A stretch of DNA of 64,000 nucleotides from Toxonevra muliebris (Eukaryota > Arthropoda > Insecta > Diptera > Pallopteridae). The position numbers and the translations under genes are program-made. The notes beneath the pieces were generated by a model. That model did not search any database. It was not told where the DNA came from and saw nothing but the letters and a program-made list of their open reading frames with translations. The DNA lies in assembly GCA_963691655.1 (NCBI GenBank), contig OY829329.1:19854708-19918707 (forward strand), given 5' to 3'. Shown here piece by piece: positions 46,202 through 60,084 of this stretch. Position 1 is the first letter of the stretch. Every line of letters starts with the position of its first letter.

Positions 46202-49200
46202 ATGCAAAGTTATCCCACAAAGACTAAAGAAATGTTTATAGTGCGTGCATTAGAGAAAATCCTTGCGGACAAGGACATACGGCGTTCCCATCACTCGCAA
46301 TTGAAAAAGTCTTGCGATTCGGCGCTGGAACAAATTAGAGCGGAGCTTATCAACGCTGGTCAAATAGCTGAGGGTAACGAATTGCCTTGTGCAGCTCTAC
46401 CATTGCCCAAAAATGATGCTGCTAGCATTATAAATGCTGAAACTTACTTTCTACCATTTGAGTTGGCGTGCAAAAGCAGATCGCCACGTATTGTTGTGAC
46501 AGCGCTTGATTGTTTACAAAAATTAATTGCATATGGGCACCTTACTGGCACCATACAAGATTCGGCTAGTCCAGGGCATTTATTGATTGATCGTATTGTT
46601 AATACAATATGCAGCTGTTTCAATGGGCCACAAACGGATGAAGGTGTACAATTGCAGATAATCAAAGCTTTGTTGACTGTGGTCACATCGCAGCATGTTG
46701 AGATACACGAAGGCACAGTCTTACAAGCTGTGCGAACTTGCTATGATATTTACTTATCTAGTAAGAATCTTGTAAATCAGACAACGGCACGCGCTACGCT
46801 GACCCAGATGCTTAATGTAATATTTGCACGTATGGAAAATCAAGTTTATGAAGTAGGGACAAATGCCACTGCTGCTACCGCCGCCGCACCTTCTGTTAAC
46901 AATCACGACGACTCTAATGCGACAACTGGATCAGTGAATAGTACCAAAACAACCACTGAAAGTGCAGAACAGGATGACTCACCTGAGGGCATTGCTGCTT
47001 GCGCGCTGGAAGAAATACTTAATTGTAAGTGTCTACCATATGTTAGATTAATAATAGAAAATTGACTAATTTTTTTTGTTTCTCTACAACTTCAGCTGCC
47101 TTCGATGAAGCTCTCAAGGAGTCATCAACCAATGGCAATAATAACGATGAATTAATAACGAATAACATAAGCACACCCATTGATGGTGATATTATACATG
47201 CTCACTCCGAAGAGAGTGTTGAAATGCAAAGTGAGAACGATGCAATAGTCACTGCGAAATTCACACATGTTTTGCAAAAAGATGCATTTCTTGTATTTCG
47301 TGCACTGTGCAAACTTTCTATGAAACCTTTACCTGACGGCCATCCGGATCCGAAATCCCATGAACTGCGCTCCAAAGTGTTATCATTACATCTACTGCTT
47401 TCCATTCTACAAAACGCAGGTCCTGTATTCCGTTCCGATGAAATGTTCATTATGGCCATTAAGCAATACCTATGCGTGGCATTATCAAAGAATGGTGTCA
47501 GTCTTGTGCCAGAAGTCTTTGAACTGTCATTGTCCATATTTGTGGCACTACTGTCTAATTTTAAAGTACATTTAAAGAAACAGATTGAGGTGTTCTTCAA
47601 GGAAATCTTTCTTAATATACTCGAAGCCTCATCTAGCTCCTTTGAACATAAATGGATGGTTATTCAAGCGTTAACGCGCATTTGCGCAGATGCACAGTCC
47701 GTGGTAGATATATACGTTAATTATGATTGTGATTTCTCTGCAGCAAATCTATTTGAGCGTCTGGTCAACGATTTGTCGAAAATAGCACAGGGACGACAAG
47801 CATTGGAATTGGGCGCCAATCCAGCACAAGAGAAGTCCATGCGTATTCGTGGCTTAGAGTGTTTGGTGTCGATACTTAAATGTATGGTAGAGTGGAGTCA
47901 GGACTTGTACGTTAATCCGAATATGCCATATTTGAATGCTCATGAGGGAACCGCTCATCATAAATCCACTAATAATAATTATCAGCACCACAACACACAA
48001 GTCAATGACAATGTGGACAGCGTTTCACAAACGAACACTTCGACGCGTTCAGCGCACGGTGGCTCCAGTCACAGCCTCAACTCGTATGGCAGCGTCAAGA
48101 ATACCGAAGTACTCGATTTGCCCGAAGCACTTGAAGAACGGAAGATGAGAAAAGAAGTAATGGAAACTGGTATTGAACTATTCAATCGAAAACCCAAAAA
48201 AGGTGTACAATTTCTGCAAGAAAATAAACTACTTGGCGCCACGTGTGCCGATATAGCTAGATGGTTGCATGAGGATGAGCGCCTAGACAAGACAGTTATT
48301 GGATATTATTTGGGTGAAAATGATGATCATTCCAAGGAGGTGATGTGCGCCTATATCGATGCATTTGAGTTTCACACCATGGAAGTGGTATCTGCATTAC
48401 GTTTATTGCTCGAAGAATTCCGTCTGCCGGGTGAAGCGCAAAAAATCGATCGTCTAATGGAGAAGTTTGCCAGTCGTTACTGTGAATGCAATCCGAACAA
48501 TCAGCTCTTCCAGAGCGCTGATACAGTTTACGTGCTCGCCTTTTCGATCATCATGCTGACAACAGACTTACACTCGCCGCAGGTTAAAAACAAAATGACT
48601 AAAGAGCAGTACATAAAAATGAATCGTGGCATTAGTGATAGTAAAGATGATCTACCCGAAGAGTATCTGTCGTCAATTTATGACGAAATCGCCGGGCATG
48701 AGATAAAAATGAAAAATACCGTTGTCAACAAACCAAGCAAACAGATATTTGTCAATGAAAAACGCCGAAAACTATTATGGAATATGGAAATGGAGGCTAT
48801 CTCGGTTACAGCGAAGAACCTCATGGAATCAGTGTCACATGTTAAATCACCATTCACCTCTGCTAAACATTTGGAACATGTACGTCCAATGTTCAAAATG
48901 GCATGGACACCATTTCTAGCTGCTTTCTCGGTGGGTCTTCAAGATTGTGATGATCCGGAGATTGCATGCTTGTGCCTTGATGGCATTCGTTGTGCCATTC
49001 GTATCGCTTGTATATTCCATATGTCACTGGAACGTGACGCCTATGTGCAGGCCTTGGCACGTTTTACGTTACTCACTGCAAATTCGCCCATTAATGAAAT
49101 GAAGGCGAAAAACATTGATACAATCAAAACGCTCATTATGGTCGCACACACCGATGGCAATTATTTGGGTTCGAGTTGGCTTGACATAGTTAAGTGTATT

Positions 49201-52200
49201 AGCCAATTAGAATTGGCGCAATTAATTGGTACAGGCGTGCGTCCACAATTTCTTTCCGGCGCTCAAACAACTCTAAAAGATTCACTGAATCCCAGTGTTA
49301 AGGAACATATTGGTGAAACCAGCAGTCAAAGTGTTGTAGTAGCAGTTGATCGAATATTCACCGGTTCCATACGTTTGGATGGTGACGCTATTGTTGATTT
49401 TGTAAAGGCTTTATGTCAAGTAAGTATAATTTGAAATATTTCAAATTGTATACATTTTTAATTGGAAATGTTAAATAATCTGAGTGCTGTTTCCAAGCTT
49501 TAATCATTTGTTGCTTTTAATTATTTTACAACAAACTTACTATATATAATTGCACTGTTGGGCTCACTGTTTTGATCTTGTTGAGAAAAAAGAAATGCTC
49601 CAGAGCAACTCTGTATTTATGTAAGTTTGTTTTGAGTTCCTGCGTCAAATTTTTTTTACGTGGTTCCAGAGTTTTCCCTTTTTTGACAAAAGGATTTAAA
49701 AAGAAAACGATATCTTTTTATAGTGGTTATTTTTGCACTTTAGAATGTTTGTGTGTTCAGCAAATTTTCTACAAAACTAAACTCTACCCTCTTATGGGAC
49801 TTTTTCTAAAAAGGTTGCAGTCTTTTTAACCCATTTAGAAGTTCATAAGTGAGTTAATATGTTCTTGCTTGCGAGAAAGGGTTAATATATTTTAAAAAAT
49901 GTTTTATACAAATTTTATTATTTTTCTAATTCATAAATAACCAAGATATTTTGTTTTATTATACCAAAACTGTCAGAAATGGGAGAGAAATTCACGTAGG
50001 TGCTTAAAACATACTTAAGACAGTACTCTAAAGCACTTCCTCTTTCCAACAATTTCACGCTGATCCCGAGCAATATGTTTTGCTCCACAGTGTAATTAAT
50101 ATTTATTAATTTAGTTCAGAGTAATTTTTTCATATAGTTTTCATCTGTATTACAAATTAAGATAGGAAGTTTGCTGTAATCCATATATACAAAGGGACTA
50201 ACAAAAGTTGGCTAAGTTGATTGAGTGAAACAGAAAAAATCAAATTTAGTTTCATATCTTTTATTTTCATAATTTTTATCTTCACTTCTCTTTATAATTT
50301 TACATTAATTTCAATACATTTCTAAGTAGATAGATTCATCTTTCAAAACATTCCTTAAAATCGTCTGTTTGGAAATGGTTTTGGGCTCCATGAATCTGCT
50401 GTTTGGATTCGGTGTCCTACTTATAGAGCCAAGCTTTACATCTTAAAATTACCATAGTTACTGGACCTTCCGTTTTCAAATTTTGAAAATGTTGGACAAA
50501 TGTCTTTTTTTGACCGTCAACCTGACCATCTTTTTTTCCTGCTACGCTGTTTCTGCCAATGCTGATGTATGCAGGAATACAGATTTCATATTAAATTCGA
50601 TTAGTCGCAATATTTTATATGTGCAAGGATTTTATATTTGAATTCTACTTCGTTGAAAATAATTCGAAAGCGCTAAGGGATTTATTGTTCCTATTGCCAA
50701 TATTAGAGTCAGTGCGTAGTAATTAAAACTTATCCGACGCCCAGTGATCGAAACTCGATCACATTTCTGGGGGAAAATGATATTGGAACCAAATTTTATA
50801 AATGTTGTGTTGAAACGAAAAGAAAAATAAAACTCTTAGTTCGTATGGCCGTTTGAGTAAGGAAAACACACGGTTTCTAAGGCTGAGGTTATGTTCAGAT
50901 TTTGCTCGGCAAACACCATGAAATTGTTGTTGCACAGAATACAAAGTGAGAATCTTCACTCACTCAACGAACACGATATGCTGGGTGCAATGAACATCTA
51001 GCACCCTGAGCATTCAGAGTGATAATGAGTTATTTTACTAAACAGTATCATTACATACAAAATAGCATTAAACAAATGAGTACATTTCGACCAAAAGCAA
51101 TTCTGCAACGAACTCAATGTAACCAGATAGGCCGAGCACGAGAGTGAAATGTGCTAGCACCAACATAACCACAGCCCAACCAGGCATTTTTTATTTATTT
51201 TTATTTTTTTATTATTGAAACGTTATAAAATATATATACATTTCATAGTATTACACCTAGCTTGTGCTAACAAGTAATATTTTTCTATATTTATCTTAAA
51301 CTTTAAATAAAATTATCATGAACACAATCCTTGAATTATTAAATATTAAACTACATTAATTAAAACAATAGAGCACATGATACGATACTAAGAAAGCCGA
51401 CGTCAGCACCTCTGCCTCTGCTCATTTTCACGTTCGTATGAAAAAATTGGACATCGGCTCTGTCAGTATGATTACAACAACCAGCCTCATATTTTCCGTT
51501 TTTTCATATGCTAATAATAGCAATAACAATGCTTTGAGTTATTACAACAAACCAGCACAAGCAGTGGTAGAAACTGATAAATTTTATAACTTATTCCCCA
51601 TTTCTACGTCCAAAATTAAACCAAATGGAGAAAAAAGGGGAGGAGTAAATTTAATGTTCTGAGAATCAAAGCGAAAAGCTCGACCTTGGCCCTCCAGGTG
51701 CTGTTGTGCCATAATAAAAATAGTAGAGAGTCAAAGCGAGAGAGAAGGAAACCGATACTCAATCGGTCAATGTGGGAGACATTAGTATAGACAGTTCTTA
51801 CACAGTATTATTCTATGTTTATTCAAAAGTAGCTATAGAAGATAATAAAAAATGTAATATGCATTGTATAAATTTCTATAAATAAATTAAAAAAAAGAAA
51901 GAAATGAAACTAAAAAAGATTAAAATAAATAAAACAAAAATTAACTTCATAAAATATTCCCTACTATAGCGCAATTAAAACAAAATTCTTAAAGATTAAA
52001 GAAAAGAACAAATTACAAGAAATAAAAATATGTAAAAAAAGAAAATAAAACTAAAAAACAGAGTTAAAAAAAATAATAAATAAAAAAAAAAACAAAAACT
52101 GTGTGGAAAAAACTAAAAAAATTTGTTCAAAAAAATATCAAGTCCTTAAAATATTTGTCGCTAGTGGTCCATTTAAACTATACACTATAACGTTGTTACT

Positions 52201-55097
52201 TTTAAGGATATTATTATTTAAATTGTACTTTATTTACAGGTCTCCGTTGATGAATTGCAAAATGTTCAACCGCGTATGTTTTCATTGCAAAAAATTGTTG
52301 AAATATCTTATTACAATATGGAGCGTATTCGTCTACAATGGTCACGTATATGGCAAGTTCTGGGCGAACATTTCAACACTGTCGGCTGCAACACCAATGA
52401 AGAGATTGCGTTTTTTGCACTCGATTCACTGCGTCAGTTATCGATGAAATTCATGGAGAAAGGTGAATTTGCGAATTTCCGTTTTCAAAAAGATTTTCTA
52501 CGCCCCTTTGAGCACATCATGAAAAAGAATCAATCGCCTGCCATACGTGATATGGTGGTACGTTGCATTGCGCAGATGGTGAACTCGCAAGCACACAACA
52601 TCAAATCGGGCTGGAAGAATATATTTTCGATATTCCATTTAGCGGCTGGGGATCACGAAGAGGCAATTGTTGAACTTGCCTTTCAAACAACTGGTAAAAT
52701 AATCGGTGAATTGTATCAGAAACAATTTGCTGTGATGGTCGATTCGTTCCAGGATGCTGTTAAATGTCTCTCGGAGTTTGCGTGTAATGCTCGTTTCCCG
52801 GACACTAGCATGGAGGCGATACGATTGGTACGAACTTGTGCGATTTGTGTACATGATGCACCACAATTGTTTGCCGATCATGCGGGCATGGAAAATGATA
52901 TATCCGTCACTGAGGAGGATCGTGTTTGGGTACGTGGCTGGTTTCCGATGCTATTCTCACTGTCGTGCGTTGTCAATCGCTGTAAGTTGGATGTGCGTAC
53001 GCGTGGATTGACTGTTCTCTTTGAAATAGTTAAAACACACGGTGATAGTTTTAAGCCCAACTGGTGGAAAGATCTATTCAATATAATCTTTCGTATATTC
53101 GATAATATGAAATTACCAGAGCATGTCACCGAGAAATCCGAATGGATGACAACCACTTGTAATCATGCGCTCTATGCAATAATTGACGTTTTCACGCAAT
53201 ACTTTGATGTGCTGGGACATCTGCTGCTTGAGGATCTTTTTGCGCAGTTGCACTGGTGTGTGCAGCAAAGCAACGAGCAATTAGCGCGCTCTGGCACTAA
53301 CTGCCTCGAGAACTTGGTAATTTCGAATGGTTTCAAATTCAATGAGGTTACCTGGGACAAGACCTGCCAATGTATATTGGATATATTTAATGCGACATTG
53401 CCAACAGAATTGCTGACATGGTGTCCACCCAATCTGCAACAGCAGCAACAGCAACAAGCGCTACTGCAACAACATCAACAACCCCAACATCATCAACACC
53501 AGCATCAACAACAGCAGCAGCAGCAACAACACTTCAATAAACAAAATTCCCACGAAAAGAGTTCCAATAGAGGGCTTCAAATGAGTCGTAGTCAATCACA
53601 ACATTCCGTATACAGCACTAACAACGATGGAGACACTGACACTAATATGCCCGCTGCCGGCTACCATCATCTGAGTCACCATCAAACGCAGTTGCTGGCT
53701 CACAATTCGATATTCGACAACCTGCACATCAAGTGTGTTGTTCAATTGGAACTCATACAAACGATGGATAACATTGTCTTCTTTCCGGCGACATCGCGCA
53801 AAGAAGATGCCGAGACATTGGCACAGGCTGCTGCAGATTTGACCGGCAGCAATGCTGCTCAGAGTATGCTGGATTGTCAGCGTGAAGAGCAAGGCATGTA
53901 TAGTTATTTGCGTACGCGACAACTTCTAACATTAGCTGATTGTCTCATGCAATCACATCGTTTCGCTAAGAACTTCAATGCGGACAACGAGCAACGTAAT
54001 ATTTTGTGGCGTGCAGGCTTCAAAGGTTCAATTAAACCGAATCTGCTGAAACAAGAGACTGCGTCTTTAGCGTGTGTACTGCGAATATTCTTTAAAATGT
54101 ATGGTGATGAAAATCGCCGTAGCGATTGGACAGGGATTGAGCAGGAGTTGGTACAGGTGTGCAAGGAAGCGCTTGCCTATTTCCTTAGTTTACAGAGCGA
54201 GGCACATCGGGATGCATGGACATCGCTATTGTTGCTTATAATGACGCGTTTGCTGAAAATGTCCGATGACAGGGTAAATTATTGTTGCATGAATGATGTT
54301 CTGAGATCCACTTCCCAATTGGAAATTGAATTGGACCGCAATGAATTGTGTATTATTTTGTGTAGCGTTTCGATTTCAGATCTGATAAAAAATGAATCCG
54401 AAACAATGGATTACGCACTAATTTGATTTTAATTAAGTTTATTTTGTTGATTTCAATTCCGGTTAGAAGTGGAATCGAAACACAATGAAGGTGGAATTGG
54501 AAAGTGTAATGTTTTGATTCCAATCTCGATTGAAAATGGAATCGAAACGATTTCAATTCCAGTTGAAAGTAGAATCGGAACACAATGAATTATGGAGCGT
54601 TTCGATTTCAAATCCCATTAAAGGTAGAATTGAAACAATGAATTGTGCACTATTTCGATTGAATGCCGATTGAAAGTGGAACCGAATACAATAAATTCGA
54701 TTTCTAATTCGGTTGAAATCGGAATCGAAACATTATAAAATGCAGTTTCGATTGCAGCTTCAATGAATTGTGTAAAGTTTCGATTTTAATATCAATTAGA
54801 AATGAAATCGGAACGTAATGAGTTTTAATCTGTTTCGATTTTGGTACCAATTGAAAGTGGAATCGATTGAGAGTGGATTTCAGAACACGGCTTTATTGGT
54901 TTTGTTTTTAATTGAAAATATGTGTTTTTTCTCTATTTTCATCTGTTTTTTTTCTCTAGTTTGCTACACATGTGTCCAATTATTATTCGCTGCTGTGCGA
55001 AATGATGTGCTTTGATCTGAAGCCTGAACTTAGAAGTGTCCTTAGGCGAGTCTTTATGCGAATCGGTCCAGTATTTAATATAGTGAATGTTAAATAA
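46202..55097 (+). CDS. Sec71: ARF guanine exchange factor, BIG1/BIG2 family (Sec71)
   Basis: Sec71 activates ARF GTPases at the trans-Golgi for vesicle budding. Exons 46202-47024, 47096-49419, 52240-54273 and 54960-55097 join in frame to 1772 aa. The N-terminal dimerisation (DCB) region begins [23 protein letters not shown] follows. The Sec7 domain lies at about 631-816, with the catalytic glutamic finger in FRLPGEAQ (E721). HDS repeats fill the rest and the C-terminus ends [14 protein letters not shown], like human BIG1. A CAA/CAG tract inserts a Gln/His-rich segment at about 1449-1485. ATG 46202 ([12 protein letters not shown]) was chosen over in-frame 46148 because similarity starts there. 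Introns 2 and 3 carry repeats. Confidence 0.95.
49420..52239. other. Long Sec71 intron with repeat debris
   Basis: This 2.8-kb intron is AT-rich. At 49830-49881 a tiny block CCCATTTAG...AAAGGG is flanked by TTAA on both sides, perhaps a piggyBac-like relic. At 51660-51720 the phrase GCGAAAAGCTCGACCTTG and TGCTGTTGTGCCATAA match the tail of the SINE at 60353. About 51840-52130 is an A-rich, AAATAAA-dense tract. No coding sequence was recognised. Confidence 0.55.
53437..53541 (+). repeat. CAA/CAG repeat in Sec71 coding sequence
   Basis: About 35 codons of CAA, CAG and CAT/CAC encode a Gln/His-rich insert between two conserved HDS segments. The mixed codons and interruptions (GCG, CTA, CCC) suggest an old, relatively stable expansion rather than a pure microsatellite. 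The reading frame is kept. Confidence 0.9.
54300..54890. repeat. Degenerate minisatellite in last Sec71 intron
   Basis: Phrases of the type TTTCGATTTCAATTCC, GTTGAAAGTGGAATCGAAAC and ACAATGAATTGTG alternate about eight times with a period near 65-70 bp, in an imperfect order. The words are partly palindromic (GGAATCGAAAC with GTTTCGATTCC). They fill most of intron 54274-54959. Confidence 0.75.
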
Positions 55098-55598
55098 TAG
55101 TCTAAAACAAATACATTTCTACACTTTTGCTTCTATATTATTCTTCTTCGTCTATAATTCTTAACGTGATTGTAAACTAAACAATATACATAAATATATA
55201 TATATATTTATTACTTTTATGCACTATAATATAATAATTAGGAATATATGCTGTTATTGTTAGTAATACCAATACATATACACACATACTTATATAAATA
55301 TTAATACATATATAGAACAGTTTGTAATATCGAGTATCTGAAATATGATTAACGTATCTCTGCACTACGTTCAATTGTATTTAGATCCGTTCTTATTTGT
55401 GCGTGTGTATAAAAGACTTCTTTGTTTTTGTAGAAATAAACATACCGTACAACTTAATGCTGTCGCGATTGATAGTACACGCTGATTGTTTTGTTAGACG
55501 CAGATTTATTACATACATTGTGTAGCATTCACCACTTTATAATATATAAAATTGGTTGAATAAATATAAATCATATAGAATATATTAATTATATACCC

Positions 55599-55629
<31 letters not shown>

Positions 55630-57160
55630 GCGACAAATTTATCAAAAATTATTTGAAATAAAAGAAAAAGGAAAAAGTATTTAATTTGTTTATACTCATT
55701 AAATGTGATAAGCATAAGATGGATAGCTAATTTTGGGAAAAGAAAACCTCTTTGTTGGCTTTCTAACGTGGTTTTTTCTTGTCCATCCCTTCCAGCTGTA
55801 CGCGTATCAATCAAAAAATATCTCGTTAATTTCTTCGGTAGCTCTCGTGTAGACAAATTGAATGAAGGACAAAAAACGCTTTTATGATTATAATTTCATT
55901 TAGATTTTTTAAATTTTGTTTTTATTTTTTTTGCACACTCCTAAATTTCATCGTCAAGATTTTGTCCTCCTGACAGGCCGAAAAAATTACTAAATTTAGG
56001 AGAAATCCTCTTAATCTGGCAGCACTGCCAAGTGTATTAAAATACTCTACCAATTTTTTAAAATAAATCATTTTGAAATTCGGTTTAAGCTCGATTTTTT
56101 TTCACAATTTTTTGAAAAGAACAGTAATGTTACACGCACAGAAATATACAGTAATTTGGAGCCTCGTACAGTACGGGAGTAATTTATGAAAAAAATTTTG
56201 TAATTTAGAAAGAAATATTTAGTTTTACTACGCTCGGAAGTGAAAACATTTAAATTTTTTGCACGGTTGCTTTACAGAGCAAGATCATACGTTGATTCCT
56301 TGTAAGTATTTTTCCACCACTTTTGGAAGACATGAGAAAAACGCAGAAATTAAAATTAAGAAATTAAAAAGTTTATATGAAATCGGAACGAATGAATATG
56401 GGTCCCAAAACCCAAGCCCTTTCCACAGTGAAGGCTAAACAAATTTTTTTTTCTGCCTAAATGTAGGCAACGAAGACTGTTTCGAAAACTAAACCTTCTT
56501 TCACATTGAAGGCTAAAATAAAAGGCGCAACGTCTAAGTCATTTAAAAAATTTTTTTGAATTTTTTATATCAAAATTTTCTTCCTTTTTTGACTGAATTA
56601 GCGCCAGGAAAACTAATATCGTAGTAAATGATAGAAAAAAGCGTAGCAAAACCAAAATTTCGTAAGTAAGAAAATAAATATTTTTCTAATAGAATATGTA
56701 TATTAAAAAAAAAACATTAAAAAATCATTGTGATCATGCTTAGTTCAAACGTGTTCTTTATTGCACTCAGCTTTTTTTTCTTATGTAAATTCTGAGGAAA
56801 TTCTTAAGGAAAAGAAAATTGAAGTTTTTCTTTAATTGTTCAAAAACATCAACGAACAAAAAAAAGCCAGAATAGATAAAAGATACTCAAAAAAATACGA
56901 ATTGGTCTAACTTACATACAATTCTATTTGTTGTAGCGATTTTTTTTTTTTTGTGCTTAAACAATTTTTGTTCTCTTCTTTGTTAAACTCATCAAGTAAA
57001 AGAGTTAGTATATTCAGACCTTTTTTCGCAAGTAGTATGATCGTAATCGTATCGTAATAGATTTCAGCACAAGCGGAGTGACGAAGTATATTTTTAAATT
57101 TTGTGAATAACATGTAATTTTAGTAAAGTCCGAACTCTGATTAGCGCAGCTCTAATTGTG
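55098..57160. other. Sec71 3' flank and AT-rich intergenic DNA
   Basis: Contains the Sec71 3' untranslated region, TATATA runs near 55195 and 55603, and A/T homopolymers. The reverse-strand ORF at 55509-55856 is partly low-complexity. Nothing that I can call a gene. Confidence 0.55.
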
Positions 57161-57161
57161 G

Positions 57162-57290
57162 GACGACCTTGATAGTCTAGTGAATAAAGCTCTAGACTTT
57201 CACCCTGGTCTGGTCTGGTGGTTCTCATAACCTTCTTATATTCACTATCGATATGAAGTGTATGAGAATTATAAGAAATTATAAAACTTA
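57162..57290 (+). mobile_element. Truncated tRNA-derived SINE
   Basis: A head with ACGACCTTGATAGTCTAGTG followed by the family body TTCTTATATTCACTATCGAT ATGAAG and GAGAATTATAAG. Box B is deleted compared with 24968. It contains an intact TATCGATA octamer. It ends in an A-rich tail. Confidence 0.7.
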
Positions 57291-58238
57291 AAAAAAAATG
57301 TTAACCTGAAAACAAAAAAATTAAAATTTCCCCAATTTTCTGGCATCTATATATAATCTATGTGGTCACTGTGGCTCATTAGCTTAATACGCAATGTTTT
57401 AAGTCATTTTGACTGCCCTCTGTTTTCATTCGTTAATGGTGTAACTCTGTATATTCCAATTCTGCACTTCCTTTTAATATAACAAAATGAAAAATTCAAA
57501 CTCAAATTTTATTCGCTGTTGAATTTGTCTGATTCTAGTGCTTTATTCTGCGATTTTTAAATAGTTATAAAATATACAGTTTTTTGTATTTTTAAATTCA
57601 GTGTGCGATTTTATATTCTCAGGTGAGTCTTTTTTACATATTAATGTTAATAACGTTTATTAATCCAGAATCAATAAAAAGATAGCAGTTTTTTTTAGTT
57701 TTAAGTCAATTGTGTTTTAAGCGAAATAACTGAAATATTCCAGGATTTCTGTGAATGCAGAATAAAGTCCATGAACAACAATGTATATAGAGACGGGCAA
57801 ATTAGACGGCCGTTTCGGAATCCGCCACAATTCCTCATCAGTGATCTTAGTGATAGTTCTTAATCTTTCAATATCCCATATTGGGACCTCATTTCCTTTG
57901 ACCTCTCAGAATAAAGTTCCTTTGGCGTTGTCAGAATAACTCATTATAGATTCATCCGAAATAAAAAAATCAAAATATTTCTGTTAATAGATATGTATAA
58001 AAAAAATTAAAATTTGAATTTTAATCTTATCTTGAAGAAGTGTGGAAAACATATCAGCCGATTTCAAAAATAGAGTTTTGAGAAAAACGCGATTAAAGTT
58101 TTCTGTTTGTAAGTACGTTTCGTCAAAACACGTGTGTATTTAAAAAAAAATAAAATTTTTCAATTATTTCAAAAGTAATTAAAAACTCGCGGTTAATTGT
58201 TCGCAGTTGACTTTTAATCGGATGCAAAAAGTTAAGCA
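57291..58238. other. Intergenic, no gene seen
   Basis: AT-rich stretch with A and T runs and a few moderately G+C-rich patches around 57790-57860. I see no ORF, repeat ends or RNA gene that can be supported. Confidence 0.5.
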
Positions 58239-58242
58239 TTAA

Positions 58243-58346
58243 CCCAGTAAAGCCTAGCGGTGCCATATGGCAGGTTTTTTTTAAAAATTTTTTCTCAAGT
58301 TACTCTCTTGATCTATCTACTTTGGTTCCTGCTCATCCTTAATGGG
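58243..58346. mobile_element. Small TTAA-flanked element, piggyBac-like
   Basis: A 104-bp block opening CCCAGTAA and closing TTAATGGG, with TTAA directly at both sides (58239-58242 and 58347-58350). The ends resemble those of the insertion at 31392-32196 (CCCATTGA / TTAATGGG). No coding capacity. Confidence 0.5.
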
Positions 58347-58350
58347 TTAA

Positions 58351-59469
58351 CGATAATTGGATAACTAACGATATTCAAACAAAATTTTATTAATTTTGTA
58401 AATACAGGATACATTTGTACTTTATATTGTTTTTAAAAAATTTCCAAAAAATATTTGACAAAAGCGAAAAATTACTTTGAAAGTTTGGCAGTTTTTTTTA
58501 CTAGTAGAAATGTATACAGTAAACGTTTGGCAACAACTATCACTGAGAGAAGAAAACTTACTCTCCCGTTTCTCTCTTTTTCTTTACTATTTCTCTCCAT
58601 CATAACATTTTTTTATATACTTTTTGTAAATTTAACGGCTTCTTTTGACATATTATAGTTTGGAGAAGAAAAAGAATTTTCGTGTGTGTTTTGTGAAAAT
58701 AAAAATAAATAAAAATGTGGCTGTTTTAATTGGATGTGGGAAGCAAGTATTTATATAGCATTTATGGATTACGAGTTTGGTGATGGAAAAACTCCAAATA
58801 TTTCGCACTTTATTACCTTTTAAATATCGTAGTTAATATCGAAGTACGGTTACGCCTTCTAGTACTATTCCATCATAAGCAATACATTATGAGAGAAATT
58901 TTTCCTGTACCGCCTATATTGGCGCTGGATGACAAATAATTTTAATAACTAGTGAGATTAAGGTGCTGGGCAAAGTTGCTTGCTTCCGAACTAAAGTTTA
59001 ATTAAGCAGGTACTAGTAACAAAAAGCGATTAACAGATTTCATGAGTAAATCTTATTCAGGTCCTCCCTACTCCTCTTTCCTTAGCTTTAAACAATTAAG
59101 TAACAAAACAACAATACGTTTTTTTCACAGCCAAATTACTTAGTTACAGTTTCCATTTTTCTTGATAATAAGATGTTTTTATTATTGTAATTTTGAAAAA
59201 AAAAAAACTTATGAATCAGTAAATAAATACAGTTTTATGACCGAGACTAAATAACAATAATATGAACATAAAACTATGCGTAATTGCCCAACGAAAAAAA
59301 GCAACAATAATAAATCCATAGAAATTAAGAAAAAACTATACAGTTTTAATTATATATGTATGTAAAATATAGGAAAAGAAAACCCTATTGTCAAATCTTC
59401 CGCATGATTAACCGCTCGTTGGATTACAAATATTCTTGAGGACTGTTATATCTGTGTGTTGTGGTAGAT
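58351..59469. other. Intergenic, no gene seen
   Basis: AT-rich DNA. A 67-residue ORF at 58455-58658 is hydrophobic at its end but has no recognisable family or splice context. Nothing else is supported. Confidence 0.45.
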
Positions 59470-59680
59470 GCCATCATCATCTCTGTGAAAGGACCTACAG
59501 TTTTATGTCAGATCCAAACGGCGAAGTGAAAGATTTTAATAATCAATATTTTTATAATCTTGGAGGTTTGCCATTGCCAACCAAGAGGTAGTGCCGCGTA
59601 GAAAAATTTGTATTTTTAATTTTTGACTGTATCGAGCATTGAACCAGGGCACCCTTTTCACCTTTCACAGTTGATTGTCA
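59470..59680 (-). mobile_element. tRNA-derived SINE, reverse strand, headless or box B only
   Basis: The reverse complement shows a box B-like GGTTCAATGCTCGATAC, a body with CTCTTGGTTGGCAATGGCAA and TTCACTTCGCCGTTTGGATC, and ACTGTAGGTCCTTTC. These match the element at 60353-60645 in order. The head upstream of box B is not clear. Confidence 0.65.
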
Positions 59681-60084
59681 ATAAAAAAGAATAATTTAAG
59701 TAATTCTTTTGTTACGCGACAACCATAGAGAGAGAAATATAACGAATGTAGTGTAATAAGACCAATAGATCTATTGTACCCCCAATAAAAGCTTAATTAC
59801 AGGCTTTCAGATATGGCCTTCTCAATGACTAATCTCAGTACGGATGTGTTTTGGCGTCGAACTTTCTTCCTGACAAAATTATTAGGTTCTGTCATGCTTT
59901 ATGCCTAGGGTTTCCGTGTGTTCCCTCAGTTTATGATAGCCTGATCGAAAACTCGTGATTATTCTCAGTTTGTTTTTACTTAGCTTGAGCCCAGTAAAGT
60001 GTTCAACCGACCCTTTCCTCCCTTTTTTAGTTTCTTTTTTTTATAGTGTTAGTTCCTATACTTAGGAAGGATTCAGGATCAATG

